The notes: generated from the letters alone by a model not told the origin. A DNA stretch of 64,000 bases from Lepus europaeus (GCF_033115175.1 NC_084835.1:87665948-87729947); one strand, 5' to 3'; positions 20,897-32,736 are shown, counted from the first letter of the stretch. Numbers and translations: made by a program.

Positions 20897-21222
20897 TTTT
20901 AAAGATTTTATTTATTTATTTGACAGAGTTACAGACAGTGAGAGAGAGAGACAGAGAGAAAGGTCTTCCTTCCGTTGGTTCACCCCCTAAATGGCTGCTA
21001 CAGCCAGAGCTACGTTGATCCAAAGCCAGGAGCCATTTGCTTCTTTCTGATCTATTATGCGGATGCAGGGGCCCAAGCACTTGGGCCATATTCCACTGCC
21101 TTCCTGGGCCACAGCAGAGAGCTGGACTGGAAGAGGAGCTACCAAGACTAGAACCAGTGCCCATATGGGATGCCAGCGCCACAGGTGGAAGATTAACCTA
21201 GTGTGCCACGGTGCCAGCCCTT
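20897..21222 (-). mobile_element. C-SINE
   Basis: Reverse-oriented full-length copy bounded by perfect 13-bp duplications gccatattaattt at 20884-20896 and 21223-21235. It shows the tail complement aaagattttatttatttattt and the head complement gtgccacggtgccagcc. Confidence 0.97.
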
Positions 21223-21409
21223 GCCATATTAATTTAATAATTTGTAATTTAATATATAAGATTATGATTCTGGAGGTAGAACTATCCACTTAAACTCTTT
21301 TTCCATTTCTTTTTTATCTTTCTTCTATAACTGTATTAATTGGAAAGTTAACTAAGTAAGGGATATTCACTATGTGATTAAAATAATGTTTGATCCCTAA
21401 AAAAAAGAT

Positions 21410-21410
<1 letters not shown>

Positions 21411-21459
<49 letters not shown>

Positions 21460-21525
21460 TGTCTCTCATTCTTTCTTGATCTCTGTAACTCTTCCTTTCA
21501 AATAAAACATAGATACATTTTTAAA
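21411..21525 (+). mobile_element. C-SINE 3' fragment with (CT)n expansion
   Basis: Starts directly in a (CT)n run (21415-21452) and continues with the SINE 3' end ctctgtaactcttcctttcaaataaa and an A/T-rich tail. The head and body are missing, so this is a 5'-truncated or deleted copy whose pyrimidine tract has expanded. Confidence 0.75.
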
Positions 21526-21653
21526 TAACGGAGTAACTGGCATGCACTTCCTGAGCATAATACCTACTGTGTATGGGATGAACAGGTATTCCAACTTTCA
21601 ATGCAGGCCTGTTCAAGTTATCAAAATATTTCTCTACAGCTCTAAATTTACCT

Positions 21654-21790
21654 TTCAACACATGTTCCAATACAATACTAATAGGGGATTTTAACACCTC
21701 ACTTTCATCAATGGGCAGATCAATTAGACAAAAAATCAACAAAGAAACAAGAGAGCTAATCTACACTATGGACCAAATGGACTTAAGTGA
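21654..21790 (+). mobile_element. Internal L1 ORF2 (endonuclease) scrap
   Basis: Matches the old L1 at about 3035-3175, including the GDFNT-like coding segment (gggattttaacac at 21685) and aatctacactatggaccaaatgg (21758-21781). Only about 140 bp remain, with neither 5' nor 3' L1 ends. It is non-coding. Confidence 0.85.
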
Positions 21791-22055
21791 AAAGATATTT
21801 TGAGCAAGAAATTAGTAAATCAGGAGTTTTAGTTAACAATAAAATAGGAAATCTCCTGAAATGACTTCTGTTAAGATTCATAATTCCATTTAAATCTATA
21901 ATGATTAAAATGATATTATAATATAAAGTAACTTCATAACTAACATTTAAATTAAAATTTCATAGGAATTCAAATGAATATAATTTACTTGAATATGGTA
22001 GCATGAAATAAGAATACCATGACAGGTCACCAGTAAGCCGTATTTTGTTATTTCT

Positions 22056-22358
22056 TAAAAGATCTATTAATTTGTTTGAATGACTGTGTGACAGACTCAG
22101 AAGGAGAGATATCTTCCACCTGCTGGTTAACTACCCAAATGCCCACAACAGCATGGGAATGTCAGGGTGAAGCCAGGAGCCAGGAACTCCATTAGGGTTT
22201 CCCATGTGAGAGTCAGGGACTCCAGAACTTGGTCCATCATCCACTGCCTCCCAGGTGCATTAGGAAGAAACTGGATCAGAAGCATGAAATATCCAACACT
22301 CAACCAGGCACTCCAATATGGGATGCACGTTAGCTCACTGTATCCCAATGCCTGCCCC
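22056..22358 (-). mobile_element. C-SINE, diverged
   Basis: Reverse-oriented older copy: cttaaaagatctattaatttg tail complement, gaagccaggagccaggaact in the body and ccaatgcctgcccc at the head complement. Flanking sequences tattttgttatttctta and tattttgctatttta look like an aged duplication. Confidence 0.85.
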
Positions 22359-22375
22359 AATATTTTGCTATTTTA

Positions 22376-24534
22376 AATACAATTCCAAAATCTTTATTTC
22401 TGATGTGGGATTACATAAATCATGGATCTGAAGACCAAGAGGCACAGAGTTGTGTTCCGAGAGTTAAGAGTAATATCATAATCACCAAGTGACTTGTTAA
22501 AACAATAAATATCAAAGACATCCCCAAAAGAGTCTATTATTGACTGATATAATTAAAGAAGGCTTCACTGAAGTGGATTGGACCTGGAATAATTGGAACC
22601 TGGAGAATGAAGTATTTCTATAGGGTGCTAGTTAGACAACATTGAGGGTATAATTAGGACAACATGTAGTCTGTAGAAGAAATTACAGGAATATCAGTTT
22701 GGGAATATTGCATATACCCTCTGGAAGATATTTTTCTTAATATTGGGAAAATTTAATTTATAATTGATACTGACTAGGAGTTTGACAATACATGACTATT
22801 AAGTGCTTCTATCATTTCTACAATGTCTTTCTCTTTTATTGATTTTCCCATTCTTATCCTTAGGTAGTATCTTTACTCCAAAGAATTATATAACCCCAAA
22901 AGCTCCCAAAATTTATGATTCCTTTGAGTTTATTTGTTCATTGACATCATTCTCTCCATTTTATAAGCAAAAGTTGTGGTGAACATCTTGGCACTATCAC
23001 ATATGCCCTGTTTTAATTTTCTAGGCTTATACTTCCAATTGCATTTAGATTGCCTTACGCTGAAAACATCTCTTACCTTTAATATGGCTGAATGTGAGTT
23101 GTGTTTTTTTGTTTGTTTGTTTTTTTGTTTTTGTTTTTGTTTTTGCTGTTGTTGTTGTTTTGTTTTGTTTTCTTGCCTTTGCTTCCAGTTTTCTCCACTT
23201 GAGACTCATGGTTGTGGATCTGGCTGACAGTTTAGCACTTTGCCCTTATCTATTAATCTTGCGCTGGAAAGCAAGATGTGGTCTCTGACCTCAGATGCAA
23301 GCCTTTCAGGGTGAGCCTGCTTCTTCACTATGCAGAGAATATCTCTTTCCTTGACATGGCCATAAAGAAATCAATGTGACCTGTGGAACTGCTGAGGCTG
23401 GGAGATGGAAAGGGTCTTCATTAGGCCAATCCAATCTCTAATCAGTTTTTCTGAAGCTGGCAGTAGGTGATGTGGAATTATTACTAGTCTGCTGATAGAG
23501 GAGGCTGAGGGAATTCTGAAGAAAATGAATGCTTTCCCCCCACCCCCTACTTACCAAGGCTAGTCTAGTAACTCTTGCCTAGTCTCTCCCATATACCCAT
23601 GCCAAGTTTCTGTTCTCTGTTAAGATCAGGTACCTTCTCCTAAAAGTCCCTTTTGCCTTCAGAAATATTTGTTTCTAAATTCCACAGACTTGTTAGATTT
23701 TTTGTAGAGTTACCTTCAAAAAGTATCTCTGAATATAGCCTTAATGAAATGAGGATATTACAGATAAAATTTAAACTTTTCATCAACATCTGGTTACATA
23801 AAAGTAAACAACCCTTTTTTGCCTGGGCAACTGAAAATGATACATGAGCTTCAAGGTCCTGTGGAATGTTCTTTGAATATCCTAAGACACACTTAGGATG
23901 AATTTCACTTTTGAGAAATTAAAGAATTAGATATGGCCAAATTTAGTATGCAATGCGAGGAATCCATCTACGTAATGTAATTTTGAGGGAAAAACAGGAT
24001 TTACTTTTAAAATATGATTGAAACTTAACTGGTCTTAATCATTTATGTGTCATCATTTCTGAGTCTTTACCTCACATGATACTTGTATATCTTATATTTC
24101 TGTAGTGTGCATAGCATCTCAACCAGGGGCATATCTGTATAGTTGCACATAATATTGCAATTTGTTTGTCTATTTTTTACATATCTTTATCTCCATATAG
24201 AGAGTAATGTTCTAGAATGCATAGAATATGTCATAGTCATCTTTGCACAATATTAGACACATAAAATATGTATAATTATATTTAATACTTAGATAAATAA
24301 ATTATCTACAGATAGTTGTATAATAATGGTGTGGTATTCAAATAGATCCTTGGAAACTCTTCCAAAATTTTTCCTTTGGTTGATTTGATGGGGTGTTGTC
24401 TATTTCTGCTTAATATTGTCATTCTGTGTTTTCCAAATCTTCTAAAAGGACCATGGATTACTCTGTTAAATCAGTAAAAATTAAAAGTTAATAAAAATAC
24501 ACTTATGAACAGTTTTATACCTGTTCATGGACAT
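22376..24534. other. Unique sequence with a (TTTG)n/T-rich patch
   Basis: About 2.2 kb without recognised genes. A (TTTG)n/(TTTTTG)n patch lies at 23101-23172; the Phe/Val/Cys-rich frames across it are artefacts of that repeat. Confidence 0.5.
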
Positions 24535-24535
24535 C

Positions 24536-24585
24536 CTTAAAAATAGCATCTATACTTGATCTTAGCCAAAAGGTCTAATAGGGAT
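24536..24585 (-). pseudogene. U2 snRNA pseudogene, 5' fragment
   Basis: On the minus strand, about 50 bp match the 5' end of U2 spliceosomal RNA: the plus strand holds cttgatcttagccaaaagg, the complement of the strongly conserved U2 segment that follows its first nucleotides. Flanking bases (tctatacttg before, tctaatagggat after) match with several differences. Similarity fades near U2 nucleotide 50, so the branch-site-pairing and later stem-loops are mostly absent. It is a dead retro-fragment or truncated copy, not a working gene. Confidence 0.85.
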
Positions 24586-24848
24586 GGATGACAGCATCAG
24601 ATAGATGCAGAATTATAGTCAGTTTGGAAATGTGAATAGGTGTATTACTTGTTTTCCTGTCTTGACAAAATCTTATGCAATAATTACATCATAATCTATG
24701 AGACACACCATATACAATCAAAGGTCTTTGGGCAGGATGACGAATGCATGGACTTTGCATTTTTTCAATGAGGTCTGAAGTTCATTTATCTAAAAATTGA
24801 GTACAGACCCTCAATAGACTCTTCCACATGACAGAGGGCTGAAGTTCT

Positions 24849-25178
24849 ATTTTTTTTATTTATTTATTTGACAGATAGAGTTACAGTGAGAGACAGAGAC
24901 AGAGAGAAAGGTCTTACTTCCATTGGTTCACTCCCCAAGTGTCTGCAACAGCTGGAGCTGCGCTGATCCAAAGCCAAGAGCCAGGAGCTTCCTCCCGGTC
25001 TCCCATGCAGGTGCAGGGCTCAAGCACTTGGGTCATTCTCCACTGCTTTGCTGGGCCAAAGCAGAGGGCTGGACCGGAAGATTAGCAACCAGCACTAGAA
25101 CTGGCACCCATATGGGATGCCGGTGCCACAGGCGGAGGATTAACCCAGGATTAACCCACTGCACCATGGTGCCGGCAC
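24849..25178 (-). mobile_element. C-SINE
   Basis: Reverse-oriented full-length copy with perfect 10-bp duplications ctgaagttct at 24839-24848 and 25179-25188. Near the head complement aggattaaccc is repeated once, a small local duplication (25136-25157). Confidence 0.96.
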
Positions 25179-25188
25179 CTGAAGTTCT

Positions 25189-25962
25189 TTCAATCTGTTT
25201 ACGAACAACAATCAGTCTAAATGAGAGCATAGGAAAGCTGACCCCATGTAGAATAGATTTCAGCATCAACCTTTTAATTCATTAAGTCTCAGCCTTTAAA
25301 TTCTCTCTGATGATGGCAGTGCTGAGCGTTCCCCTTCACAGAATGAATGGTTCCACATCCATAAGTTCTCTGTAGCTCAGTTGCCAGAACATGGACAATG
25401 ATTCAAAATAATAATAGAACCTATTAATTTAGTGACAGGATTTAATTTACTGTTGTGGTTTGATTTTTGCCTTCTTATACAGTTAGTGTGAACTAACTTT
25501 CTGAAAGCACTACCAGTTTACTCAAAACCTTTCTAGATGTTCTTTTATCTCACAAGTACACAACTGAGACAAAGCAAAATGGTGAGGGTGACAAGCAGTG
25601 TTCCTACCTGTGTCATCTTTCATTCACATGTTTCTTCCCTGGGCCCCTTGGACTTTACTGAATCTACTGAATCATTTCTAGATAGGATTGATGTAATCAA
25701 TGACTTCCATTCCAAAATAATCCCACCCCAATTCTATGCATAGGGCTTTCTCTCTGTCAGAGAACTCTTAAACTTCTAGAAATTAGTAAATAATGATATC
25801 ATAAATTTTGGACACTTTCTTGATTTTTTTCTTGGAGCTCCTAGTTCAGGGATAATCTCTGGTTCAGTTTCAGATAGATAAAAAATCTTGTCCCCGTTCT
25901 CATATATGAAACTCAGAGTCCTAAACAAATAGATCCAAGAGAACCCCTTCTTTCCTTCCTTT
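25189..25962. other. No recognised feature
   Basis: Unique sequence; the longest frame is 68 codons (25537-25743) with no motif. Confidence 0.5.
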
Positions 25963-25964
25963 TA

Positions 25965-26235
25965 TTCAAAGATTGATTTATTTATTTGAAAGTGAGAGTT
26001 ACCAAGTGAAAGAGAAAGAGATCTATCCACTGTTTCCTCGGGAGCCAGGAGCTTTGTCCAGGTCTCCCATGTGAATGGCAGGGACCCAAATACTTCACAG
26101 GCTGCTTTCCCCGGCAATTAAGAGAGAGCTAGATTGGAAGTGAAGTAGCCAGGACACGAACCAGACACAAACTGGTACCCACATGGGATGCCAGTCACAG
26201 GTGGTGACTTTACCCACTACACTACAAGGCAGACC
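25965..26235 (-). mobile_element. C-SINE, diverged and internally deleted
   Basis: Reverse-oriented: aaagattgatttatttatttgaaag tail complement, then gggagccaggagctttgtcc, then head complement ccactacactacaaggcagacccc. The part between the pyrimidine tract and the ggagccaggagc block is shorter than in full copies. Confidence 0.85.
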
Positions 26236-26275
26236 CCAGAAACTTCTTATTTCTAATACTGGAAAATGCCCCTTT

Positions 26276-26531
26276 GGGGGCTGGTGCTGTGGTGCAAGGG
26301 GTAAATCCAACGCCTGCAGTGCCAGCATCCCAAATGGGCACTGTTTTGAGTCCTGACTGCTCCACTTCTGATCCAGTTCTCTTCTAGGACCTGGAAAAGC
26401 AGTAGAAGGCCCAAGTTCTTGGGCCCCTGCACCCAAGGTGAGAGACCATGAAGAAGCTCCTGGCTCCTGGCTTTGGGTTGGCCCAACTCCAGCAATTGCA
26501 GCCATTTGGGGAGTGAACCAGCAGATCAAAG

Positions 26532-26565
<34 letters not shown>

Positions 26566-26632
26566 CCTGCCTCTGCCTATCTGTAAACCTGTCTTTTAAA
26601 AGTGAATGAATGAATGAATGAATGAATAAAGT
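26276..26632 (+). mobile_element. C-SINE with (GAAT)n tail
   Basis: Plus-strand copy with head ggggctggtgctgtggtgc. It has a (CT)n tract at about 26532-26565 and a tail turned into (GAAT)n at 26604-26630. It sits only 40 bp from the reverse copy ending at 26235, so the two form an imperfect inverted pair. Confidence 0.93.
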
Positions 26633-28110
26633 CCCTTTCATACCAGTACTGTCAAATTCCACATCGGTACTTACTAGTCCTTGAAAGTGTCAGCTACCAT
26701 TCATAGTGAGTTTGACGATATTTTTTACTTTAATGCTGATTTTGCTACCCCACTCCCTCCTATATAATAACTTCTAAATTTAGCTCAAATGCTAGTACTT
26801 TTTATAGGTTTTCCTCTTATTTCCCAAATGTCATAGAATTCTACCTTTTCTTCTACAGCACATCTCTTTCATTTATGATACTCTCTGATTACTGAATGGT
26901 TATAGCTATATAGATGTATGAATCCACCAAATTTTAAAGATTTAGAAAGTGGGACTATTTCTTTGCATGAACCCAAAGATTAGTACAGTTGCTTACCTGT
27001 ACTTAGAAATTGAGTACATTTTGGATGATACTCAGAGGTATTTCATCTTACATGAGCCAGTGCTTATTTGATAAATAAAATGCTAATAATAGAATTTCAT
27101 GTTACAGACAAAAGAAATATTTTAGAGATACTTATAGTTCCCATAATGTAACTACTCAAAGAAATAGAATTATGAGTGACTTTTGCCCTGCCAGGATTCA
27201 AGGCAAACTCTATCTGTATCTAATGAGATATTCTTCACAAGGACACACTTTGAAAACACACAGAGAAAAAGTAAGTAAAGGAAATGCTCTCTAGTTTGGG
27301 GATCCACTTACCTAATCATTATGTGAGTACAAACAAAGACTAGTGCAATGAAATATATGATTCGTTACCCTACCAGAGTTGTCTATCACCATGAAAGGCA
27401 ATGTTCTTTGGATGTGAAATAATATGTTCATGGTTTTCAGAAATGAAACTGCTTAACTAATATTTGTAATGTTTACTTACAATAGACAATAAGCACTGTT
27501 TAAATATTCTCAAAATAAGTAAAATAATTTATTCAAATTTTTGAAATATTAGTTAACAGCTTTTATAATTTAATACCCAATTAGCCATTCCTATAGTCAT
27601 AAATTAAAATAATAAGTGATTTTTCTCTTCCAGGAGGATGGACCAGGACTTCCTATGGTTTGGGCAACCGGAGAGCATAGAAACTGAACTTGAGAATGAC
27701 AATGGACTCTCAAGAAGCTGCAAAAAGAGGCTAGAATCAGGTTGTGAAAGATTGTGAATTGACTTCAGTAGTAAAGAGTTTATACTAAGTTGAATCAGTG
27801 TACACAAGATTAGTATGTAAAACATCATGGTACAACAAGTAAATGCCCTGTATGGCTTCCTGGGTAGAAAGTAGGCATATAAAATTACACTCATATTTTA
27901 ATTCATAGATTAATAAAATTGTTTATAAAGAAGGAAGAGGAGACTTTTCTTGGATCAAGCCTTTCAAACACAGTTAAGGAAATGGATTCAATAAATTTCA
28001 ATGACTTAATGAAGATCACATATCTGACAAATACCAAGGTGGAGAACACAACATGTATTTTAGACTTCCATGTTGAATATAGTAATCCTTAATCTGGGTC
28101 CAATAATGGC
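26633..28110. other. Unique AT-rich sequence, no gene recognised
   Basis: About 1.5 kb with no frame above 96 codons and no repeat that I recognise. Confidence 0.5.
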
Positions 28111-28125
28111 AGCTTTAGATATTTT

Positions 28126-28464
28126 TTTTTTTAATTTTTGACAGAGTGGACAGTGAGAGAAAGAGACAGAGAGAAAGGTGTTCCTTTTGCCGTTGGTTCA
28201 CCCTCCAATGGCCGCTGCGGTAGGCGCGCTGCGGCCGGCGCACCGCGCTGTTCCGATGGCAGGAGCCAGGTGCTTCTCCTGGTCTCCCATGGGGTGCAGG
28301 GCCCAAGCACTTGGGCCATCCTCCATTGCACTCCCTGGCCACAGCAGAGAGCTGGCCTGGAAGAGGGGCAACCGGGACAGAATCCGGCGCCCCGACCGGG
28401 ACTAGAACCCTGTGTGCCGGCGCCGCAAGGCGGAGGGTTAGCCTAGTGAGCCGCGGCGCAGGCC
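28126..28464 (-). mobile_element. C-SINE, young type
   Basis: Reverse-oriented full-length copy with perfect 15-bp duplications agctttagatatttt at 28111-28125 and 28465-28479. It keeps many CpG sites (ggcgcgctgcggccggcgcaccgcgctg), a sign of recent insertion, and is very similar to the copy at 1394-1740. Confidence 0.97.
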
Positions 28465-28479
28465 AGCTTTAGATATTTT

Positions 28480-28821
28480 ATTGTGATAATTTATTGAGCC
28501 CTTTCCAGCCGCGCATTTAACTCCTGAACTCTTCTCTTTGTCAGAGATGGCCATGCTAACTAACAGTGAAAAGAACCATTATGTTCCTAAAGTTGTATTT
28601 ATGAAATGCATGAAGTTTATATTCCTTAAATAAAAGGTTTCTGGGGGAAAAGCAGATTAGAAAAAGAAACCAAGGTATGACAATAAGAACAATGTAACTA
28701 CTTTTATATCTATGGATCACATACCAGATTTTCACTAGAATAAAAGAAAGACATAGAAAGATAAAAAAAATTCTCATGTACTCTATTTTTGATAATCAAC
28801 TTAACCTAACATGATTCAATG

Positions 28822-28874
<53 letters not shown>

Positions 28875-29110
28875 TTCATATAACTGAACTTACCTCTTGT
28901 CTTCTGGACTCACCATGGTGATTATGTGATGTCTTTGCCCCCAAAAAGAAAACTATAACCAGGGAAATAATTTCATTCTCAAGATTAAAGACACATCAGC
29001 TAACATGAAGTCTAAGTTTCATTTCTTCATGAAGTTTTATCTTATGCTCTTTAGTTCTTCCCACCTTTAGCTTATAGTGTCAATTCCTACCCTAACCAGC
29101 ACAATTAAAT
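28480..29110. other. Unique sequence with (CT)n(CA)n microsatellite
   Basis: AT-rich DNA with a compound (CT)n(CA)n microsatellite at 28824-28874. No gene recognised. Confidence 0.6.
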
Positions 29111-29122
29111 GCATGTTCCTAT

Positions 29123-30253
29123 ATTTTTTTTTGTGGTGGGCGGGACTATTTTATTAACGGTGACCTACGTCCACACTGTGCATCTCAGGTGTAAATCGTA
29201 TTTACATGCAATGGACAGACCAAGGTAAGGATTCCAGTCACGGCTGCATTAAGGCTACAGCTGCTTCCAAATGAAATCCCTCACGTCCTTACACCCCTTC
29301 CAGCTGTACAATAGGAATGCATTCTGCTGCCTCTGAAGGAGCAGAACATTGCACGGACGACCGCACAGATGAACGTCACACTGGAAACACCGAGAACCTG
29401 AGAGGGAAGCCCACGCGCGTCGGCACTAACACGTCTACACTCCAGTTCACGTGAGGCCGAGGGTGACACATGGGGGTCATGGTCAACAGAGCATGATCGG
29501 GTGTCAGGGGGAGGCCGCCGCCGGCCCTTCACAGGAGCTCCTGGCTCTCATGGCTGCTGTTTCTGGCTTAGCTTTCCTTCTGTGGCTGCTCTTTTCAGAT
29601 CCTGCTGTTAGGAGGACAAGAACCTGTGCCCAGTGAGGAGGGAGTACCCGTTACAAGCGAACATCAACATCAACGAGGCCTGCCTGCGTTCTTCCACGAG
29701 TGTCTTCCTTCAATGGCTCCGACAGCTCGGCCCTGGCTATTGCTGTCAGAAGGGCACAGAAATACTGCGCGCCTGGAGGCCAAAGCCAAGCCCATCCTGA
29801 CATTCCATGGGGCTGCACCTGCAGCCGCAGGGAGGTGGCTCAGGGCGTGCAGCTCATGCGCAAGCTGATGCTCTCGTGGAGGGCTGGTGCCTGGAGGATG
29901 CGCTGCGTCAGCCCCACACCCGTCACAGCCACACACGGCTCTGCCACAGCACGGCCCAGCGCCCCGTGTCCACTGCTCCTGCTCCTTAGAAAGGAGAGGG
30001 GGCTTCCCTCCAACCAGGTGGGATGAGAAAGTGAACCACCGGCCACGGTGTGGCTGCCCTTCCCTGGCCCAGCCAGCGCTGCTGGGGCCTCATTGGACGG
30101 GCTTCCTGTGCTCCCCGAGCCGCAGGGGGGACAGGCATCTGTCAGAGCGGGGAGGAAGGGATGTGATGGTGGCTGAGCTGTCTGGAGAAGCCACTGACGA
30201 GTCAATATGACGGGTGCTCACGGTCACTGCCTCCCCACACCACGGTCAAGGGG
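29123..30253 (-). pseudogene. Processed retrocopy of an unidentified GC-rich transcript
   Basis: A 1.13 kb GC- and CpG-rich block in AT-rich DNA with the marks of L1-mediated retrocopying. It has a T-run at the left end (poly(A) on the minus strand), an AATAAA complement at 29150-29155 about 15-20 bases before that tail, and 12-bp direct repeats gcatgttcctat at 29111-29122 and 30254-30265. Read on the minus strand it has frames of 121 codons (30205-29840), 88 codons (29936-29670) and 83 codons (29532-29281) in different frames; none shows a domain I know. The source may be mostly 3' UTR or a frameshifted coding sequence. I could not name the parent gene. Confidence 0.8.
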
Positions 30254-30265
30254 GCATGTTCCTAT

Positions 30266-31884
30266 TTATAGATACTGCCTAAAATCCAGCTTTCCCCCCT
30301 TGCTACTGCCACTTGCTGAGACTTTGGGGAGCAACTGCATGTGTAAAAGATCAGTCAACAACTGGCTGGTCTCGGTTTTACAAAAATTGTAAAATGGAAT
30401 CTACAGAACACTTTTTCCAAGGTACTTTTATTTTGGTATCAGTTTTAAATGAAAATTATTCCCACGGTTAGGTTATAGTATTAAAAGGTAAACATTGATT
30501 CTCATCTATGACAAAGAAATTCTTAGTAGAAAAATGCTCTTTGACGCCAACTAATTAAGCCAACAAACTAGGCTGGCCATGGTATTGGAATTTTTACCAA
30601 CATATGTCCTAAATGCAATCAATCATATTTCATCCTGATAAATTTAATAATCCACCATGTATATTAATAGCCAGATTTGGGGATTCATTTTCTGTTTTCA
30701 ACAACATACAAAGTATATCATATGACTGTTGTCCTTTTTTTCAAGTACTACAAATTGCCAATGAATCAAGTAGTCGTATAAGTAAAATATATATAGTAGA
30801 TATGATATAAATTGGCAGTAAAAGGTAATTAGCAATATCAAGCTGCTCTTTCAGTGTGTCTGATGAATATCGAAGAGAGAATGAATATGAAGACAGCTAG
30901 GTGAAAGGAGATTTCAGTCAGGGATTGAATTTTATAAAGATAAACACTAGAATTTGAACAAAAGGGGACTTCTAGGTGAAGAAGCAGCATGATCAAGAAG
31001 GCAGAATTGTGTTTTGGGGAGTGTGACTAGACTAGTGTAACTGGTGCAGAAGAGATAGTTTAGAAAATAAGTTCAGATTCCCCATGAAACAGTATGCAGA
31101 TATGACAAGGTCATACGTGGGGGCAATGATGGCATTCAAAAAAGCCAAGCTGTCAAACCATTTCTCTGTCCTTGCAAAAGAGCACGTCTGTCAGGGAATT
31201 GTAAATGAGTTGAATTTGTGTTAAGTGTGCTTAGCCAGGAGACTTGGAAACAATCCAATGACCGCTATTGAAACTCTCCATCCATAGCTTTCTTGATGCT
31301 CTCCCTTTTTGAGAATGGTTTCCAACCTTTGTTCTGATTATCTACAACCTCTCTATTCACACTTTAAGGCCCATCTCCTTAGGGTGATCATCCCTAACTG
31401 CTCTCACCTTAATAGTCTCCGCATTGTCTGAATGTCACTAGTTTTGATGCTTGATTAGAGAAGATTTCAAATTAATCTGAGAGTGAGGCATCATATGAAG
31501 TAAAGAGGGCAATGCAGATTGACGTGGAGGCCATTTAGAAGAGCATTGCTGTATCCACATGTGAGGTAATGAGAAGAAAGATGTAGGTAGGATTGGAGAG
31601 GAGAAAAGGGACCGAAAAAATAAAATGAGCTGTTGGATATGTGAAAGGCAAGAGAGAACAAAGTCCAAAATTAGTTTGAAATTTTTTTGAAGTTAGAGAA
31701 TGACTTTGATACCATTCAGAGATCCCTGAAGCAGTGGTAAGGAAGCAGCAGTTAAAGGAAACAGATCTGAAGGTCTGGTTGGAGACAAAGCCCAGGAATC
31801 ATGAACAAGGTTGCCCCAGCAGCAAGAAGATTTGGGGTCTTTGGGAGGGGAAGATTGAGATTGAGATGAGCATCAGGATTTTGG
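30266..31884. other. Unique sequence, no gene recognised
   Basis: About 1.6 kb between two retro-insertions; no frame over 76 codons and no recognised repeat. Confidence 0.5.
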
Positions 31885-31897
31885 TACTATGGTTCCT

Positions 31898-32085
31898 TTC
31901 GTTGTTGCATATTGTATTTCTTTATTTTAAAATTATTTTAGTTATGCTTAATTTTTATTAATATAAAGGGAACAGATTTCATGTATTTCATAGGTACAAG
32001 TCTAAGAAGATAACCGTAATCTATTCTCCCTCTCTCTCCTTTCCTCAACTCCCTCCTTCCTTTTTTTTTTTTCTTTCTCTCTTAC
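31898..32085 (-). mobile_element. 5'-truncated L1 3' end, possible 3' transduction
   Basis: A 188-bp minus-strand insertion between perfect 13-bp repeats tactatggttcct (31885-31897 and 32086-32098). The part about 31948-32070 is an L1 3' end (complement of cctatgaaatacatgaaatc and an AATAAA-bearing tail). On the element's 3' side, 31898-31947, about 50 bp do not look like L1 and contain another AATAAA about 20 bp before the duplication. Confidence 0.75.
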
Positions 32086-32099
32086 TACTATGGTTCCTA

Positions 32100-32412
32100 T
32101 AGAAATAGTGTCTGCACTTTAAGATGTAAAAGGGTTGTGTTCTGAATTTTGTTTTCCCTCAAAATCATAGGTTGAAGCTTTCTTCTCAAAGTGATAGTAT
32201 TAAGTGGTGAGACCTTTATGGAGGTCATTAGATGAGTGTCCTTTTAGAAGAGATTGAAGGGCATGCAATTGCCCCCCCCCCCCCCCCCCCCGCCATGTGA
32301 GGACATTTATGACAAACACGCCCTCACTGGACAGCATATTCCAGACTTTGATCTTAGACTTCCCAGCTTCAAGAATTTTAAGAAATAAATTCTACCTTTA
32401 TAAAGCACTCAA
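32100..32412 (+). mobile_element. Ancient LTR-like (MaLR-type) relic
   Basis: Has the order seen in widespread old mammalian LTRs: ggttgaagc near 32171, gtgatagtattaagtggtgagacctt, a gccatgtgaggacat phrase after a C run, tttgatcttagacttcccagcttc, and agaaataaattct near the end. Family assignment is by memory of the pattern, so subfamily is open. It carries a C20 homopolymer at 32272-32291. Confidence 0.6.
32272..32291 (+). repeat. Poly(C) run, 20 bases
   Basis: Uninterrupted C20. Its length is likely uncertain in sequencing and it may vary between individuals. Confidence 0.9.
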
Positions 32413-32415
32413 TCT

Positions 32416-32736
32416 AGAGTGGGCATTTGGTGCAGCCATTAAGACCTTCCTTGGGATTCCTGCATTCTAAAATGTAGTACCTAGGTTCACGTCCAGGCTC
32501 TACTCTGATTCCATCTTCTTGCTAATGTGCACCCTGGGAAATGTCAGGCAATGACTCAAGTACTTGAGTCTCTGCCAGTCATATGGGTGATCCAGATTGA
32601 GCCTTGAGATTCTAGCTTTGGTTTGGCTCAAGCCCGACTTATGGGCATTTAAGAAGGCAAACAGAGGAAGTGATATCCTTCTCTCTCTTTCTGTCTCTCT
32701 GCCTTTCAAATTAATAAATAAAAATTTTAAATTACC
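32416..32736 (+). mobile_element. C-SINE, old and diverged
   Basis: Plus-strand, with gtgggcatttggtgcagccattaag head, caccctgggaaatgtcaggcaatg body, and the end ctctctgcctttcaaattaataaataaa. The head variant (gggcatttggtgcag) matches the older subgroup also seen at 43117 and 50140. Confidence 0.8.

Noticed and set aside
22976..23288. Phe/Val/Cys-rich frames resembling membrane segments
   Set aside because: Produced by a (TTTG)n/T-rich low-complexity tract at 23101-23172.
26095..26529. 144-codon minus-strand frame
   Set aside because: It reads through two adjacent C-SINEs and their spacer; no independent coding evidence.
28824..28874. Possible direct-repeat array (CRISPR-like)
   Set aside because: It is a plain (CT)n(CA)n microsatellite without spacers; the genome is mammalian.
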